Shown: positions 34,020 to 43,537, counted from the first letter of the stretch. The stretch is 64,000 nucleotides of DNA from an uncultured Eubacteriales bacterium (GCA_900545515.1 UQZA01000012.1:6169-70168); one strand, 5' to 3'. The notes: generated by a model not told the origin, from the sequence alone. Program-made: numbers and translations.

Positions 34020-34670
34020 CTATGATGACGCTCCCGGGAGCTTCTGGGTTTCCGGGATCCAGCTTTCGCCGGTGGAGAGGTCGTACACCCGGGTGCAGAC
34101 CCGGTTGGCCAGGGCGCGGTTGTGGGTGACGGCAATGAGGCCCATGTTTTGGGCGGCGGCCTCCTCCAAAATTTTGTTCCAAATCTGGGCCTGGGTGATC
34201 ACGTCCAGCATGGTGCTGATTTCATCGCAGATCAGAAAATTTGCCCCGCTCATCAGGGCCCTTGCCACGCAAAAGCGCTGGAGCTCCCCGCCGGACAGCT
34301 CCCGGGGGAACCGGTCCAGCCAGGCAGTTTCAATGCCAAAGGAGGCCAGGACGTCCGGGCGAAGCTTTCCGCTCTCCTCCAGGACCTGCTTCAGACGCCA
34401 CCGGGGATTGATGGCCTTCTCCGGATGCTGGCAAATCAGCTGAACCGGGCAGACGCCTTTTTTGGGAAGGGCTGCTCCATCCAGGAGAATTTTCCCCTTC
34501 TGGGGTGCCAAATACCCTGCCAGAAGCCGGGCCAGGGTGCTTTTTCCGTAGCCGCTGGGGGCAAACAGCCCCAGACGCTGGCCGCTTTCCACGGCAAGGC
34601 TCAGGTCCTCCAGAATCCAGGGACCCTTCCTTCCGTAACGGAAGCTCACATGGGCTGCCTCAAGTCGCAT
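34020..34670 (-). CDS. Peptide/nickel-type ABC importer ATPase (DppF/NikE-like)
   Basis: The 216-residue ATPase has Walker A APSGYGKST, signature LSGGELQR and Walker B FLICDEIS. It pairs with the other ATPase whose gene it overlaps by 11 bases. It lacks the C-terminal oligopeptide extension with the Fe-S/pro-rich motif that the partner has. Substrate not determined. Confidence 0.88.
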   Translation of the reverse strand: MRLEAAHVSFRYGRKGPWILEDLSLAVESGQRLGLFAPSGYGKSTLARLLAGYLAPQKGKILLDGAALPKKGVCPVQLICQHPEKAINPRWRLKQVLEESGKLRPDVLASFGIETAWLDRFPRELSGGELQRFCVARALMSGANFLICDEISTMLDVITQAQIWNKILEEAAAQNMGLIAVTHNRALANRVCTRVYDLSTGESWIPETQKLPGASS

Positions 34671-35595
34671 GGAAACACCTCACCTCTCCCTTCCGCACCG
34701 TCTGCATAGGTGGGACCGACTTCTCACATTCCGCCGTCCGGCAGGGGCAGCGGGGGGCGAAGAGGCAGCCACTGGGCAGATTTCCCGCATAGGGTTGGAA
34801 GCCCGGGATGGGCCGGAACTCATGCTGGGGCAGAGCCCGCCAGAGGGCCTTGCTGTAGGGATGCCGCAGGGCCTCCGGCCCCTGGCGAAAGTCTGCCGCC
34901 GGAGCGGTTTCCACTGTGGTCCCCGCGTAAAAGACGGCAATGCGGTCGGCAATGTGGAAGGCCAGGTCAATGTCGTGGGTGATGAGCACCACGCCCTTGC
35001 CCTCGTCCGCCATGGCCCGGAACATGGCCAGGGCTTCCTCCGCCTGCTCCAGGCTCATGCCCGGGGTGGGCTCGTCGGCGATGATCAGCCTGGCGCTGGT
35101 GAGCAGAGCTGTGGACACCAGAACCCGCCGGGCCATGCCGCCGGAGAGCTGGAAGGGGTACAGCCGTTCCGTCTGCTCCGGCAGACCAAACCGGCGGAAG
35201 AGCTTCCGGCGGCGCTCTGTGGGCCGGGGCTTCCGGTGGCCATCCACCTGGGCTCCCACCTTCATCAGGGGGTCCAGAAAGGCCACGGACTGGGGAACCA
35301 GGGCGATTTCGGTCCCCCGGAGCTTGGCCTGCCGTTCCGGGGTCAGAGGTTCTCCGTCAAACCGTAGGGAGCCGGACACGGTGGCGTTGCCCGGCAGGAT
35401 GCCCAAAATGGCTGAGGCCAGCAGACTTTTTCCCGAGCCGGAGGAGCCTGCCACGGCCAGAATTTCCCCGGGCAGGACCTTGAGGCTGAGGCTGGAAATG
35501 ACCGGAAGTTGCTTTTGCTCCAGACCGCTGTCATACATTCGGAAGGAAACGGACAGGTCCGAAACCTCCAGAAGGGGCTTTTGTATACGTTCCAT
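34660..35595 (-). CDS. Peptide/nickel-type ABC importer ATPase (DppD/NikD-like)
   Basis: The 311-residue ATPase has Walker A GSSGSGKSL, signature LSGGMARR and Walker B LIIADEPTPGM. It has the C-terminal region with a Cys-containing PSGCLFAPRCPCRTAEC segment typical of oligopeptide/dipeptide transporter ATPases. ATG 35595 is chosen because AGGAGGAAC lies 6 bases upstream; the frame extends to 35685 inside the permease gene. Drives uptake through the two permeases. Confidence 0.9.
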   Translation of the reverse strand: MERIQKPLLEVSDLSVSFRMYDSGLEQKQLPVISSLSLKVLPGEILAVAGSSGSGKSLLASAILGILPGNATVSGSLRFDGEPLTPERQAKLRGTEIALVPQSVAFLDPLMKVGAQVDGHRKPRPTERRRKLFRRFGLPEQTERLYPFQLSGGMARRVLVSTALLTSARLIIADEPTPGMSLEQAEEALAMFRAMADEGKGVVLITHDIDLAFHIADRIAVFYAGTTVETAPAADFRQGPEALRHPYSKALWRALPQHEFRPIPGFQPYAGNLPSGCLFAPRCPCRTAECEKSVPPMQTVRKGEVRCFHAT

Positions 35596-35608
35596 CCAAG
35601 TGTTCCTC

Positions 35609-36436
35609 CTATTCCTGGGCGCTGTAGGGGTCCAGAATGACCCGCAAATTTTCTCCCAGCCGGTCGGTGAGCAGCACCATGGCAACCAGCAGCAGACCGG
35701 GGAACACCGCTGACCACCACATACCGGCGGACAGATATTTCATACTCTCGGCCAGGATGATGCCAATGGCCGGCTGCTCCGGGGGCAGTCCATAGCCCAA
35801 AAAGGAGATGGAGGCCTCATGCAAAATGGCGTGGGGGAGCATGAGAATGAGGCCCACCAGAAACTGGGGTACCAAATGGGGCAGCAGATGATGCAGGAGA
35901 ATCCAGCCGCTGGACTTTCCCAGCCGCCGGGACACTGCCACATACTGTTGGCTCCGGAGCTGGAGCACCTCGCCCCGAATGAGCCGGGCCAGGCCGGTCC
36001 AGTGGGTGGCGGCCACGCCGATGAGCAGCCCCTTCAGTCCCCGTCCGCAGGCAAAGGAGATGAGAATCACCAGGACCGTGTGGGGCACACCCATCACCAG
36101 GTCAATGAGCCAGTTGATGAAGCTGTCCATGGCCCGGGAGCCTGTGGCCGCCGCAATGCCGATGAGGACCGCCGCCACGGCGCTGATGGCAGAGGCGCAG
36201 ATCCCCACAGTGAGGCTGGTAGACAGGCCTTTCAGAGTTCGCAAAAACAGGTCCCGCCCCAGGTGGTCCGTGCCGAAGGGATGGGACCAGGAGGGGGGCT
36301 CCTTGGCCTGGGCAAAATCCGCAGCTACGGCGCTGTCCGGAATCAGGCGGCCGGCCAGGAAGGCCACCAGCAGGACCAGGAGAATGAGCCCTGTGAGGAG
36401 AAGCAGCTGAGTTCTGCGGTTGCAATGCAAGCTCAT
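35609..36436 (-). CDS. Peptide/nickel-type ABC importer permease (DppC/NikC-like)
   Basis: The 275-residue membrane protein has about six hydrophobic segments and the HPFGTDHLGRDLF motif found near the N terminus of DppC/NikC/OppC permeases, followed by the binding-protein-dependent transport EAA-type region (HEASISFLGYGLPP). It starts at ATG 36436, overlapping the upstream permease by 4 bases (ATGA). Second permease of the importer. Confidence 0.9.
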   Translation of the reverse strand: MSLHCNRRTQLLLLTGLILLVLLVAFLAGRLIPDSAVAADFAQAKEPPSWSHPFGTDHLGRDLFLRTLKGLSTSLTVGICASAISAVAAVLIGIAAATGSRAMDSFINWLIDLVMGVPHTVLVILISFACGRGLKGLLIGVAATHWTGLARLIRGEVLQLRSQQYVAVSRRLGKSSGWILLHHLLPHLVPQFLVGLILMLPHAILHEASISFLGYGLPPEQPAIGIILAESMKYLSAGMWWSAVFPGLLLVAMVLLTDRLGENLRVILDPYSAQE

Positions 36437-37425
36437 GAATTCACCTCCTTGATTTGGGGGTCCACCACACCGTACAGCAGGTTGGCAATCAGATTGCCTG
36501 TGCAGACGAACAGGGTGGAGAAGAGGGTGATGCCCAAAAGCAGAGGCACGTCGGAGTTCAGCCCCGCTGCCGCCACAGCAGAGCCCAGGCCTGGGTAGGA
36601 AAACACCGTCTCGGCCAGCACGGAACCGCCAAAGAGCTCGGCAAAGGAGGCAAACTGCAAGGTGAGGGCAGGCAGGAGGATGTTCCGAAGACCGTGCCGC
36701 CTCAGGATGGTCCCGGCGCTCTCGCCTCTGGCCCGGGCAAAGAGGACGTATTCGCTCTCCAGCACATCTACCAGCTTCTGCCGGGTGTGGAGGGCAATGT
36801 TCGCAAAGGACATGAGGCTCAGGGTGAGGGCGGGCAAGATCAGGTGGTGGAGCCGCTGCCAGAGGGTTACCTCGCTGTTGAGGACGCCAATGGGGGTGGA
36901 AAAGCCCAGGGGAAACCAGCCCAGCCCCACGGAGAACACCAGCAGGAACACCAGTCCCAGCCAGAAGGTGGGGACGCTGCTGAGGATGTAGCAAAGCTTT
37001 TTCAAAATCCGGTCCGGAAGCCGGTCCCGGGTCATGCCCATGGCGCAGCCCAGACCAAAGCCTATGAGGCCGGAAAACAGCCAGGCGCAGAGCATCAGCG
37101 CCAGAGAATTGACAAACCGCTCCCCAATGATGTCCAAAACAGGGCGGCGGTATAGGAGAGACTGCCCGAAATCCCCCCGTACCAGAGCCTTCAGCCAGGT
37201 GATGTATCGCTCCACCGGCGGGGCGTTCACCCCCCAGTATTCCTCCAGCTGCTGCCGCTGCTCCGCAGAAACGCCCCCGGCGCCCAGTACATATTGTTGC
37301 ACCGGGTCCACGGGGGACAGGCTCACAAGGGCAAAGGCAATGATGCTGACTGCCAGCAGCAGCAAAAGCGTTTTGCAGCCATACCGCAAAAAAATCCGGC
37401 CAAAACGGCCAACCATTCCGGTCAT
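36433..37425 (-). CDS. Peptide/nickel-type ABC importer permease (DppB/NikB-like)
   Basis: The 330-residue protein has about six membrane segments and the family pattern (first helix, DPVQQYV-type start of the periplasmic loop, GDFGQSL, then the EAA-type loop with FARARGES). It forms the channel with the second permease. The gene lies 271 bases downstream of the binding-protein gene, a gap that contains two dispersed repeats. Confidence 0.9.
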   Translation of the reverse strand: MTGMVGRFGRIFLRYGCKTLLLLLAVSIIAFALVSLSPVDPVQQYVLGAGGVSAEQRQQLEEYWGVNAPPVERYITWLKALVRGDFGQSLLYRRPVLDIIGERFVNSLALMLCAWLFSGLIGFGLGCAMGMTRDRLPDRILKKLCYILSSVPTFWLGLVFLLVFSVGLGWFPLGFSTPIGVLNSEVTLWQRLHHLILPALTLSLMSFANIALHTRQKLVDVLESEYVLFARARGESAGTILRRHGLRNILLPALTLQFASFAELFGGSVLAETVFSYPGLGSAVAAAGLNSDVPLLLGITLFSTLFVCTGNLIANLLYGVVDPQIKEVNS

Positions 37426-37587
37426 AATCCACTTCCTTTGTAATCAATAGAGACGTTCCCTCTTTCAGGGAGTACGCACGTTATCAATGTCACCAATTAA
37501 GGCTGGCAGAATGCTTTGCACCTGCACTGACGCGGCAGCGCCCTGCCTTCCCTGGGGGTAGGCGGGAGCTACGGTCCACCCCCGTAG

Positions 37588-37606
37588 GGGCGCACACCGT
37601 GCGCCC
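37588..37606. repeat. Dispersed hairpin repeat, GGGCGCAC..GTGCGCCC variant
   Basis: GGGCGCAcaccgTGCGCCC is a variant of the copies at 339-352, 37666-37682 and 56687-56703, preceded by CCCGTAGG as at 477-498. It sits in the gap between the importer binding protein and permease genes. Confidence 0.55.
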
Positions 37607-37665
37607 GCCGGGAAATGTGTACGAATTTGCCGGAAATCTGGAGGAACCGGAAGGTTTCACTGCCG

Positions 37666-37682
37666 GGCGCACAGTGTGCGCC
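37666..37682. repeat. Dispersed hairpin repeat, GGCGCACAGTGTGCGCC type
   Basis: Near-perfect palindrome with the same core as at 337-353 and 56687-56703. Its 5' flank contains GAATTTGCCGGAA, matching the flank words of other copies. Confidence 0.6.
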
Positions 37683-37696
37683 TTAAGGCTGGGGAC

Positions 37697-39295
37697 TCAG
37701 GCGGTCCAAGTCCAGTCCTTGAGATTCTTGAGCAGGGGCATGGAGGCGCCGTGGGGATGGAGCTGCTGGGGGCCGATGTCCAGGCCATCGCGGACGTAGT
37801 ACACATGCTGTACATTGACAATCCAGACCCAGGGGCATTGTCCCTTCATGGAGGTACCGGTGGAGCCGTCCCACTGGGCCAGCTTCCAGTTTTGGTAAGC
37901 TGTCTCGGTGTCCAGAGCTTCCATGGCGGCCTCCAGGTAGCTGTCAGTGACCGGGGAGCTGTAGCCCTCGGGGTTGTAGTAGTCGTCCCGCAGCGCATAG
38001 CTGCTGTGGTACAGGCAGTAGCTTTCGTAGGGATTGGCGGCGCCCCAGCCCATGAGTACCGCGTTGGAGAACATACGCTTGGAAATGTCGTCCCAGCTGG
38101 TGCCCTCCACATTCATCTGAATGCCCACGCCCCGAAGCTGCTCCGCCGCCGCCATAGCCACAGCCTGACGGACGGAATCGCCGCTGCCGTACAGGCAGGT
38201 GAACTCTGCCTTGATTCCATCTTTTTCCACGATGCCGTCCCCGTCGGTGTCGGCCCAGCCCCCGTCTGCCAGGAGCTTTTTGGCGTATTCCACGTCGGTT
38301 TCCAACGCTACCTCCGGGTTGTTCCAGGGCATACCGTCATTTTCCGAGTAGCAGGGGGAGCCAAAACCGTTGAGGGCGGCCTTAGCCACCTGCTGCCGGT
38401 CGATGGCATAGGCTATGGCCTGGCGGAGCTCCAGGCTGCAGGTGACGTTATTGCCAATGGGATAGCCGGATTCTGTGGTTTTCCCGGTGTCCGGCTCCAC
38501 AGGCAGGGTGAGGCCCCGGTTGTCCACAGAGGTGACGGCCTTCACGGTGTAACCGGCTACCTGGGCGGTGGCCAGGGTGGCGGCGGTGAGGGCAATGTCT
38601 GCTTGCCCTGCCCGGACAGCAGCCAGGGCGGCGTCCTCATCCTGGAACACGATGGTCACCTTCCGGATGGCGGGAACCTTGCCGTAGTAATCCTCGTTGG
38701 CCTCCAGAATCAGTTGCTCCTGCTTGTTCCATTGGACGAACTTGTAGGGACCGGAGCCCACAGGGTTTACCCCGTAGTCCGGGCCATAGGCGTGCTCCGG
38801 CACAATGCCCACGGTGGCAATGGTATTGAGGAAGGAAGAGGTGGGCTTGCTGAGGTTAAACACCACCGTGGTGCTGTCCACAGCCTCCGCCTTGTCCATA
38901 AAGGTCAGGTCCAGGGAGGACTGACTCTCCTTAGCCGTATTAAAGGTAAAGGCCACGTCCTGGGCAGTGACCGGCTGGCCGTCGGTGAACTTGGCGTTAT
39001 CCCGGAGGGTAAAGGTCCAGGTGAGGCCGTTGTCGGACAGGGTATAGTTGGTAGCCAGGTCGTTGACAAATGCCATATCATAGTCATACGCCACCAGGGT
39101 ACTTTGAACCAGGGGCGTGGTGCCGTGGCCCCAGCCCTGGCAGGGGTCCAGGCTGTCCGGCTCGCTGGAGATGGAGATGACCACCTCGTCCTGCTTTGCT
39201 CCGCTGTCCGGCTCTGTGGCCTGGGGGGCGCAGCCGGCGAGCAGGGACGCGCCGGTGAGCAGGGCCAGCGCAAGAGAAAGTACAGCTTTTTTCAT
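37697..39295 (-). CDS. ABC importer substrate-binding lipoprotein (peptide/nickel family)
   Basis: The 532-residue protein has a lipoprotein signal (LAGC, Cys22), the SBP family-5 pattern (SEPDSLDPC..., FTLRDNAKFTDGQPVTAQDV, VVGSGPYKF-like, RQAIAYAIDR) and a C-terminal WDDISKRM-type region. It binds a small peptide, nickel complex or other solute outside the membrane. Located upstream of permeases and ATPases on the same strand, separated by a repeat-bearing gap. A choloylglycine-hydrolase-family gene ends only 86 bases upstream, so both may share a transcript. Confidence 0.9.
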   Translation of the reverse strand: MKKAVLSLALALLTGASLLAGCAPQATEPDSGAKQDEVVISISSEPDSLDPCQGWGHGTTPLVQSTLVAYDYDMAFVNDLATNYTLSDNGLTWTFTLRDNAKFTDGQPVTAQDVAFTFNTAKESQSSLDLTFMDKAEAVDSTTVVFNLSKPTSSFLNTIATVGIVPEHAYGPDYGVNPVGSGPYKFVQWNKQEQLILEANEDYYGKVPAIRKVTIVFQDEDAALAAVRAGQADIALTAATLATAQVAGYTVKAVTSVDNRGLTLPVEPDTGKTTESGYPIGNNVTCSLELRQAIAYAIDRQQVAKAALNGFGSPCYSENDGMPWNNPEVALETDVEYAKKLLADGGWADTDGDGIVEKDGIKAEFTCLYGSGDSVRQAVAMAAAEQLRGVGIQMNVEGTSWDDISKRMFSNAVLMGWGAANPYESYCLYHSSYALRDDYYNPEGYSSPVTDSYLEAAMEALDTETAYQNWKLAQWDGSTGTSMKGQCPWVWIVNVQHVYYVRDGLDIGPQQLHPHGASMPLLKNLKDWTWTA

Positions 39296-39381
39296 ATTTG
39301 TTTTTTCCTCCTATTTTGCTGCCTTTTGTCGTCTCTGCTAGTATATCTGACGGTGCTGCACCGCGCAAGCCCCCCTGGGGG

Positions 39382-40380
39382 TTATAAACTTTTCCAGGTT
39401 TTGCTCCCGTTTTGCACTCGGATTTGCTGTCCTGTGACGAGGGGATAGGACACAAGACGGGTTCCCTCCAGGCTTTCCCCGTGGAGGTCCACGGCGGTAA
39501 TCTGATGGTTGCCGTAGGTGGTGTAGTAGTAAATGCCACGATCCGTGTTGCAGCAGGAGGAGTAGACGGTGATTTCGTACTGGTCTTCGCCCAGACGCAC
39601 GCAGCCCCGGGACTGGGCCACGGAGCCAAGAATGTGGAAAAACTGGCTGACGCTTTCGGCCTCTGAAGGTCCGGAGACGGCGTTGAGCCGGGTGAAGGCC
39701 GCCCGCACGAACCGGGACACGGAGGAGAGGTCCCCTGGCAGGCCCAGAGCCCCCATGCCCTTACAGTAGGTGGTGAGGTCCAGCTGGGAGGAAAAGTGGT
39801 TTTCCGGCTCCCAGGGGGTGAGATTCAAGTAATTGGACAGATTGGTCATCTGATAGTCAAAGGGCGGGTTGTTGGTCAGAACCTCTGCCGGATTGTCATA
39901 GACCTGCAGGCCCTCTTTGACGGACTCCACAGTGATGGAGCCGCTCCGGTCTGAGATCATCCAGTGCAAAGGCGCCAGGGGAAGCTCCGGACGAAAGGGA
40001 ACGCCCCAGAGGTTGAGGCGGTCCAGCAGAACCCGGGCCTCGGCAACGGTGGCGCACCGGCCCAGGACCCAGGGGATGAATTCAAAGGGAGTGACGTTGT
40101 CCCGACCTGGCTCCTCCGGCCGGTACACGGCGTTGCCGGGGAAGTTGAGCCCCGCCATGCTGAGCCCGGCCTCATTGGTGGCATCGTAATACAGCGGGTA
40201 GTCTCCCAGTACATAGGCCATGCCGATCATGGCATAGTGCCGGTCCAGAGTCCCCATCTGCCGGAACCGGAGGGGGTAGCGCCTGGGCGTGATGGTGACG
40301 GTTTCCTGATAGACATAATCGAGATCCAGGTTCCGGCCAAAATAGTGGTCCTTCGTCTGATAGGTGATGGCAGTACACAT
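39382..40380 (-). CDS. Choloylglycine hydrolase/bile salt hydrolase-family enzyme
   Basis: The 332-residue Ntn hydrolase starts MCTAI, so Cys2 becomes the N-terminal nucleophile after Met removal. The other family residues are in place: Arg16 and Asp19 (FGRNLDLD), Asn79 (MAGLNF), Asn170/171 (LTNNPP) and Arg223/226 (VSRFVRAAF). It should hydrolyse conjugated bile salts or a related amide such as penicillin V or an acyl-homoserine lactone; the specificity cannot be decided here. It has no signal peptide, so it acts in the cytosol. Divergent from regulator B at 40540. Confidence 0.88.
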   Translation of the reverse strand: MCTAITYQTKDHYFGRNLDLDYVYQETVTITPRRYPLRFRQMGTLDRHYAMIGMAYVLGDYPLYYDATNEAGLSMAGLNFPGNAVYRPEEPGRDNVTPFEFIPWVLGRCATVAEARVLLDRLNLWGVPFRPELPLAPLHWMISDRSGSITVESVKEGLQVYDNPAEVLTNNPPFDYQMTNLSNYLNLTPWEPENHFSSQLDLTTYCKGMGALGLPGDLSSVSRFVRAAFTRLNAVSGPSEAESVSQFFHILGSVAQSRGCVRLGEDQYEITVYSSCCNTDRGIYYYTTYGNHQITAVDLHGESLEGTRLVSYPLVTGQQIRVQNGSKTWKSL

Positions 40381-40485
40381 AAAAACCTCCTGAATGAATG
40401 CTCCCGGCTTCCGGGGAGAAGTGTCACCTCTATCTATTATCCCTCTCTTTTACACATGAATGCCTCAGGGCAATGGCATTTGCTT

Positions 40486-40516
40486 GGAAACAGCCCATAA
40501 CGACAGGGCTGTTTCC
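40486..40516. promoter_or_regulatory. Perfect inverted repeat just upstream of regulator B
   Basis: GGAAACAGCCC (40486-40496) and GGGCTGTTTCC (40506-40516) form an 11-bp perfect stem with a 9-nt spacer. It lies in the 159-base region between the divergent hydrolase and regulator genes, about 23 bases before the regulator start. It may be an operator or an mRNA attenuator hairpin. Confidence 0.5.
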
Positions 40517-40539
40517 AGAAAGCATGTAAGGCAGGCCTA

Positions 40540-41892
40540 ATGTCACAGAAGACCAGCGTCTTCAATCTGGAACAGCTGATGGATTATTTGGGCTCCGAGA
40601 CCTTCGTCGGCGTGACCAGTGCGGGCTATGAGCCGTATAAAGACCAGAGCGGAGAGCTGCGGGACACCGAGCGATTCCTGCTGCTGGATGACAAGGGCTT
40701 TGTGTGGAGCCTGTGGGTCTACGAGACAGAGGAAGGGTTCGGCGCCGAGGCAGCCTATTCCCAGAGTGATTTGGCTCAATATGGCCTGTTCTTCCCGGAA
40801 GGTGAGACCTTGGAGGTTCAGATATATCGGGAACCCTGTTGGCTGCTGGAAGCGGCGGAATTGGTATACGGTCTGGTAAACCGTATCCCAGCCGGGAAAC
40901 TGACGGTTCCCGGACAGTATTGCATCCCGCCGGATGAGCTCCGGAAAATTCAGGAGGAGGCCTGTGCCGGGCTGGATTTGGAGGATGAGCTGCTGCGGCT
41001 TTACTTCCGGGGGACGGCCCTGGAGGGAGTGAGCGGACGCAAGTTCTGCCTGGGCTGTGCGTTGCTCTATGTCTCCTTTGACTTGGCTCACCCGGAGCCG
41101 GAGGAGATGACCAGGTGCCTGAAGGAAACCTGGTACAAGCTCCGCAGAGAGCAGTACCGGATCAGTGGGATCAACATGTTTTCTCTGGGCCTGGAGCGGG
41201 CGAAAGAGCCCAGCTTCCAGACCCTGGCAGAGGAAATTGGAGACCTGCCGGTGCCGGTGAAGCTTCGGATGCAGATTCTGGAGGTTTTTTCCGCCTATGA
41301 CGTCCACCTGGACCGGGTTGTGGCGTTGCTTCGTCCAGTGGCGGAGGCCTTGCCGGCGTTGCTCCGGCCATGGGTGGAGCGGGCGGCCCCGCTGGTGAAG
41401 CAGTGGGAGGAATTTTTTGCTGCACATACCCCCCAGGAGTTTCTGTACCGGCGGGCGCGGGTGCAGGTGGAGGACTGCCAGTTCCTGGATATGGCTTTTC
41501 GCTACGTGACTCCCAATCTCTCTCCGGCCATCATTTTAAAAGACGAACATGGTTGGCATATCCACATGGGCATTGCGGTGAAGCCGGATCTTACCCCGGT
41601 TGCCAAGGCCCAGGAATGGGAGGAGTGGGAGCTGACGGCCATGCATCTGCTGTCCAGCCCCGCCCGTATGGAGATGCTCCATGCAATGACGGATCGGTAT
41701 ATGAGCGCCCAGGAGCTGGCCCAGGCCCTGAACCTGAACTCCGGCACGGTGTTTCGGGATCTGAACAGCATGTACGATGCCCGGCTGCTGTACATCGAAA
41801 ACCGCAACGGCAGGAATTGCTACCGGACGAATTACGGGATGGTCCAGCAGGTGACAGAGCATATTCAGCGGTATCTTTCCGGAAAGGAATAA
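40540..41892 (+). CDS. Winged-helix regulator with novel N-terminal domain, paralog B
   Basis: The 450-residue protein shares its core (about residues 88-445) with paralogs A and C: IYREPCWLLEAAELVYGLVNRIPAGKL-type start (cut short here), YCIPPDE and the C-terminal winged helix (LLSSPARMEMLHAM...QELAQALNLNSGTVFRDL). It has an extra N-terminal segment of about 88 residues not found in A or C. Aromatic and acidic residues are frequent there; I do not recognise it. The start ATG 40540 has AAGGCAGG upstream. Divergent from the hydrolase gene. Probably binds near the shared promoter region, as in A and C. Confidence 0.75.
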   Translation: MSQKTSVFNLEQLMDYLGSETFVGVTSAGYEPYKDQSGELRDTERFLLLDDKGFVWSLWVYETEEGFGAEAAYSQSDLAQYGLFFPEGETLEVQIYREPCWLLEAAELVYGLVNRIPAGKLTVPGQYCIPPDELRKIQEEACAGLDLEDELLRLYFRGTALEGVSGRKFCLGCALLYVSFDLAHPEPEEMTRCLKETWYKLRREQYRISGINMFSLGLERAKEPSFQTLAEEIGDLPVPVKLRMQILEVFSAYDVHLDRVVALLRPVAEALPALLRPWVERAAPLVKQWEEFFAAHTPQEFLYRRARVQVEDCQFLDMAFRYVTPNLSPAIILKDEHGWHIHMGIAVKPDLTPVAKAQEWEEWELTAMHLLSSPARMEMLHAMTDRYMSAQELAQALNLNSGTVFRDLNSMYDARLLYIENRNGRNCYRTNYGMVQQVTEHIQRYLSGKE

Positions 41893-41913
41893 AAGGTTCC
41901 GGATATTATGTAC

Positions 41914-41964
41914 AAAAGAGCCTGAAGCTGTGGCGGCATACCACAGTTTCAGGCTCTTTTTGAG
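41914..41964 (+). terminator. Terminator after regulator B
   Basis: AAAAGAGCCTGAAgCTGTGG pairs with CCACAGtTTCAGGCTCTTTT around a 7-nt loop, ending in TTTTT. It is nearly symmetrical, so it can also end the convergent MATE transcript. Confidence 0.9.
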
Positions 41965-42015
41965 GAATTAATTTGAACATCAGTTGGATGTCCGCTCACT
42001 TCACAGCATGGATTG

Positions 42016-43389
42016 TCAGGCGGCCTTGGCCTGCTGCTTGGCCTCCAGCCGGTCAAAATTGTGGAGCCAGTCGGCTTTCAGGAAGTAAACCAGGAAAATC
42101 ACGGAGCTGATGAACCAGGTCAGGGGATAGGCGGAGAACACCACCTCAATTTTCGGAATGTAACGGATGACGATGGTGATGTAGGCAATGCGCACCAAAC
42201 ACCAGGAGACCAGCATGGTGAACATAGGCACCATGGCCTTGCCTGCGCCCCGCATGATGCCGGCGATGCAGTGGGAGAAGGCCAGCAGGAAGTAGGCGAA
42301 GGCCTCCAGCTTGGCCTGACGGGTGCCGAAGTCCACCACATCGGGGGTGCTGTTAAAGAGCGCAATGAGGTGGGGCCCCAGGAAGAAGATGGCGACGCCC
42401 ATCAACTCCGCCAGCACCACGGAGCAGAGAATGCCGAACCGGACGCCCTTCTTTACCCGGTCGTACTGCCGCGCTCCCAGGTTTTGTCCCACAAAGGTGG
42501 ACAGGGCCATGGCAAAGCAGGTAATGGGCAGGAAGGCAAAGCCCTCCACCTTGGAGTAGGAGCCGCAGCCTGCCATAGCGGCGGCTCCAAAGGTGTTGAT
42601 GTTGGACTGCACCACCAAGTTGGCAAAGGCGATGATGGAGTTCTGCACGCCGGAGGGCAGGCCGAAGCGAATCACATTTTTCAGGGTGGGCAAATGGAAC
42701 CGGATGAGCCGGGGATGAAGCTGGTAAGGGGTTTCGTACTTGGTCAGCCGGATCAGGCACAGGGCCACGCTGGCGCCCTGAGAGATGGTGGTGGCCAGAG
42801 CTGCCGACCAGACGCCCCAGTGGAATCCGCCCACAAACAGCAGGTCCAGGACCACGTTCAGAAGGGAGGAGCAAATCAGGTAGAACAGGGGGTGCTTGCT
42901 GTCTCCCACAGCCTGAAGGATGCCCACGAAAATGTTGTACATAACCACAAAAATGGCGCCGCAGAAGTAGATCCGGAAGTAAATGATGGAGTTGGGCAGC
43001 ACATTTTCCGGCGTTTTCATCCAGCGTAGAATGGTGGGGGTAAAGGCCACGCCCAGTACCGTGAGGACCACGCCTGCCACCAGGCCAAAGGCCACGTCGG
43101 TATGTACCGCCAGGGATACGCCCCGCTCGTCCTTGGCCCCAAAGTATTTGGCAATGACCACGCCGGCGCCCATGGCGATGCCATTAAAAAAGCCCACCAT
43201 CATGAAAATCAGACTGCCGGACGAGGTCACAGCGGCCAGAGCCGCCTCGTCCAGAAATCTGCCCACAATCAGGGCGTCGGCCGTGTTGTACATCTGCTGG
43301 AAAATGTTGCCCAACAGAATGGGCAGCGCAAAAAACAGTAATTTTTTCCAAATGACGCCCTCGGTCAGGGCGTTCCGATCCGTTTGCAC
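42016..43389 (-). CDS. MATE-family multidrug exporter
   Basis: The 457-residue protein has about 12 hydrophobic segments and a typical MATE start (ALPILLGNIFQQMYNTADALIVGRFL). It should export drugs or organic cations with Na+ or H+ exchange. The promoter at 43440-43468 carries a palindrome. Divergent from regulator C, which is the likely controller. It ends at a shared terminator with regulator B. Confidence 0.92.
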   Translation of the reverse strand: MQTDRNALTEGVIWKKLLFFALPILLGNIFQQMYNTADALIVGRFLDEAALAAVTSSGSLIFMMVGFFNGIAMGAGVVIAKYFGAKDERGVSLAVHTDVAFGLVAGVVLTVLGVAFTPTILRWMKTPENVLPNSIIYFRIYFCGAIFVVMYNIFVGILQAVGDSKHPLFYLICSSLLNVVLDLLFVGGFHWGVWSAALATTISQGASVALCLIRLTKYETPYQLHPRLIRFHLPTLKNVIRFGLPSGVQNSIIAFANLVVQSNINTFGAAAMAGCGSYSKVEGFAFLPITCFAMALSTFVGQNLGARQYDRVKKGVRFGILCSVVLAELMGVAIFFLGPHLIALFNSTPDVVDFGTRQAKLEAFAYFLLAFSHCIAGIMRGAGKAMVPMFTMLVSWCLVRIAYITIVIRYIPKIEVVFSAYPLTWFISSVIFLVYFLKADWLHNFDRLEAKQQAKAA

Positions 43390-43439
43390 GTCGTTCCCTC
43401 CTAAAATTTTAAGTTCCTTTCCTCGCAGGTTTTCTTTTA

Positions 43440-43468
43440 CCTATAACACACCTGTGTGTAAAAGTCAA
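43440..43468 (-). promoter_or_regulatory. MATE promoter with central palindrome (operator candidate)
   Basis: Minus-strand TTGACT (43463-43468), a 17-bp spacer and TATAGG (43440-43445). The palindrome ACACAC-CT-GTGTGT (43446-43459) fills the spacer, the classic position of a repressor operator. Confidence 0.65.
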
Positions 43469-43537
43469 GACTCTCCTGGTGGGAAAACAGGACAGAAAAA
43501 GGAAATGCTGTAGCCCCGCGTTTGTGGTTTTGCCGTC

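Noticed and set aside
37676..39448. 590-residue plus-strand frame over the binding-protein gene
   Set aside because: It is antisense to an SBP family-5 lipoprotein with intact motifs; shadow frame.
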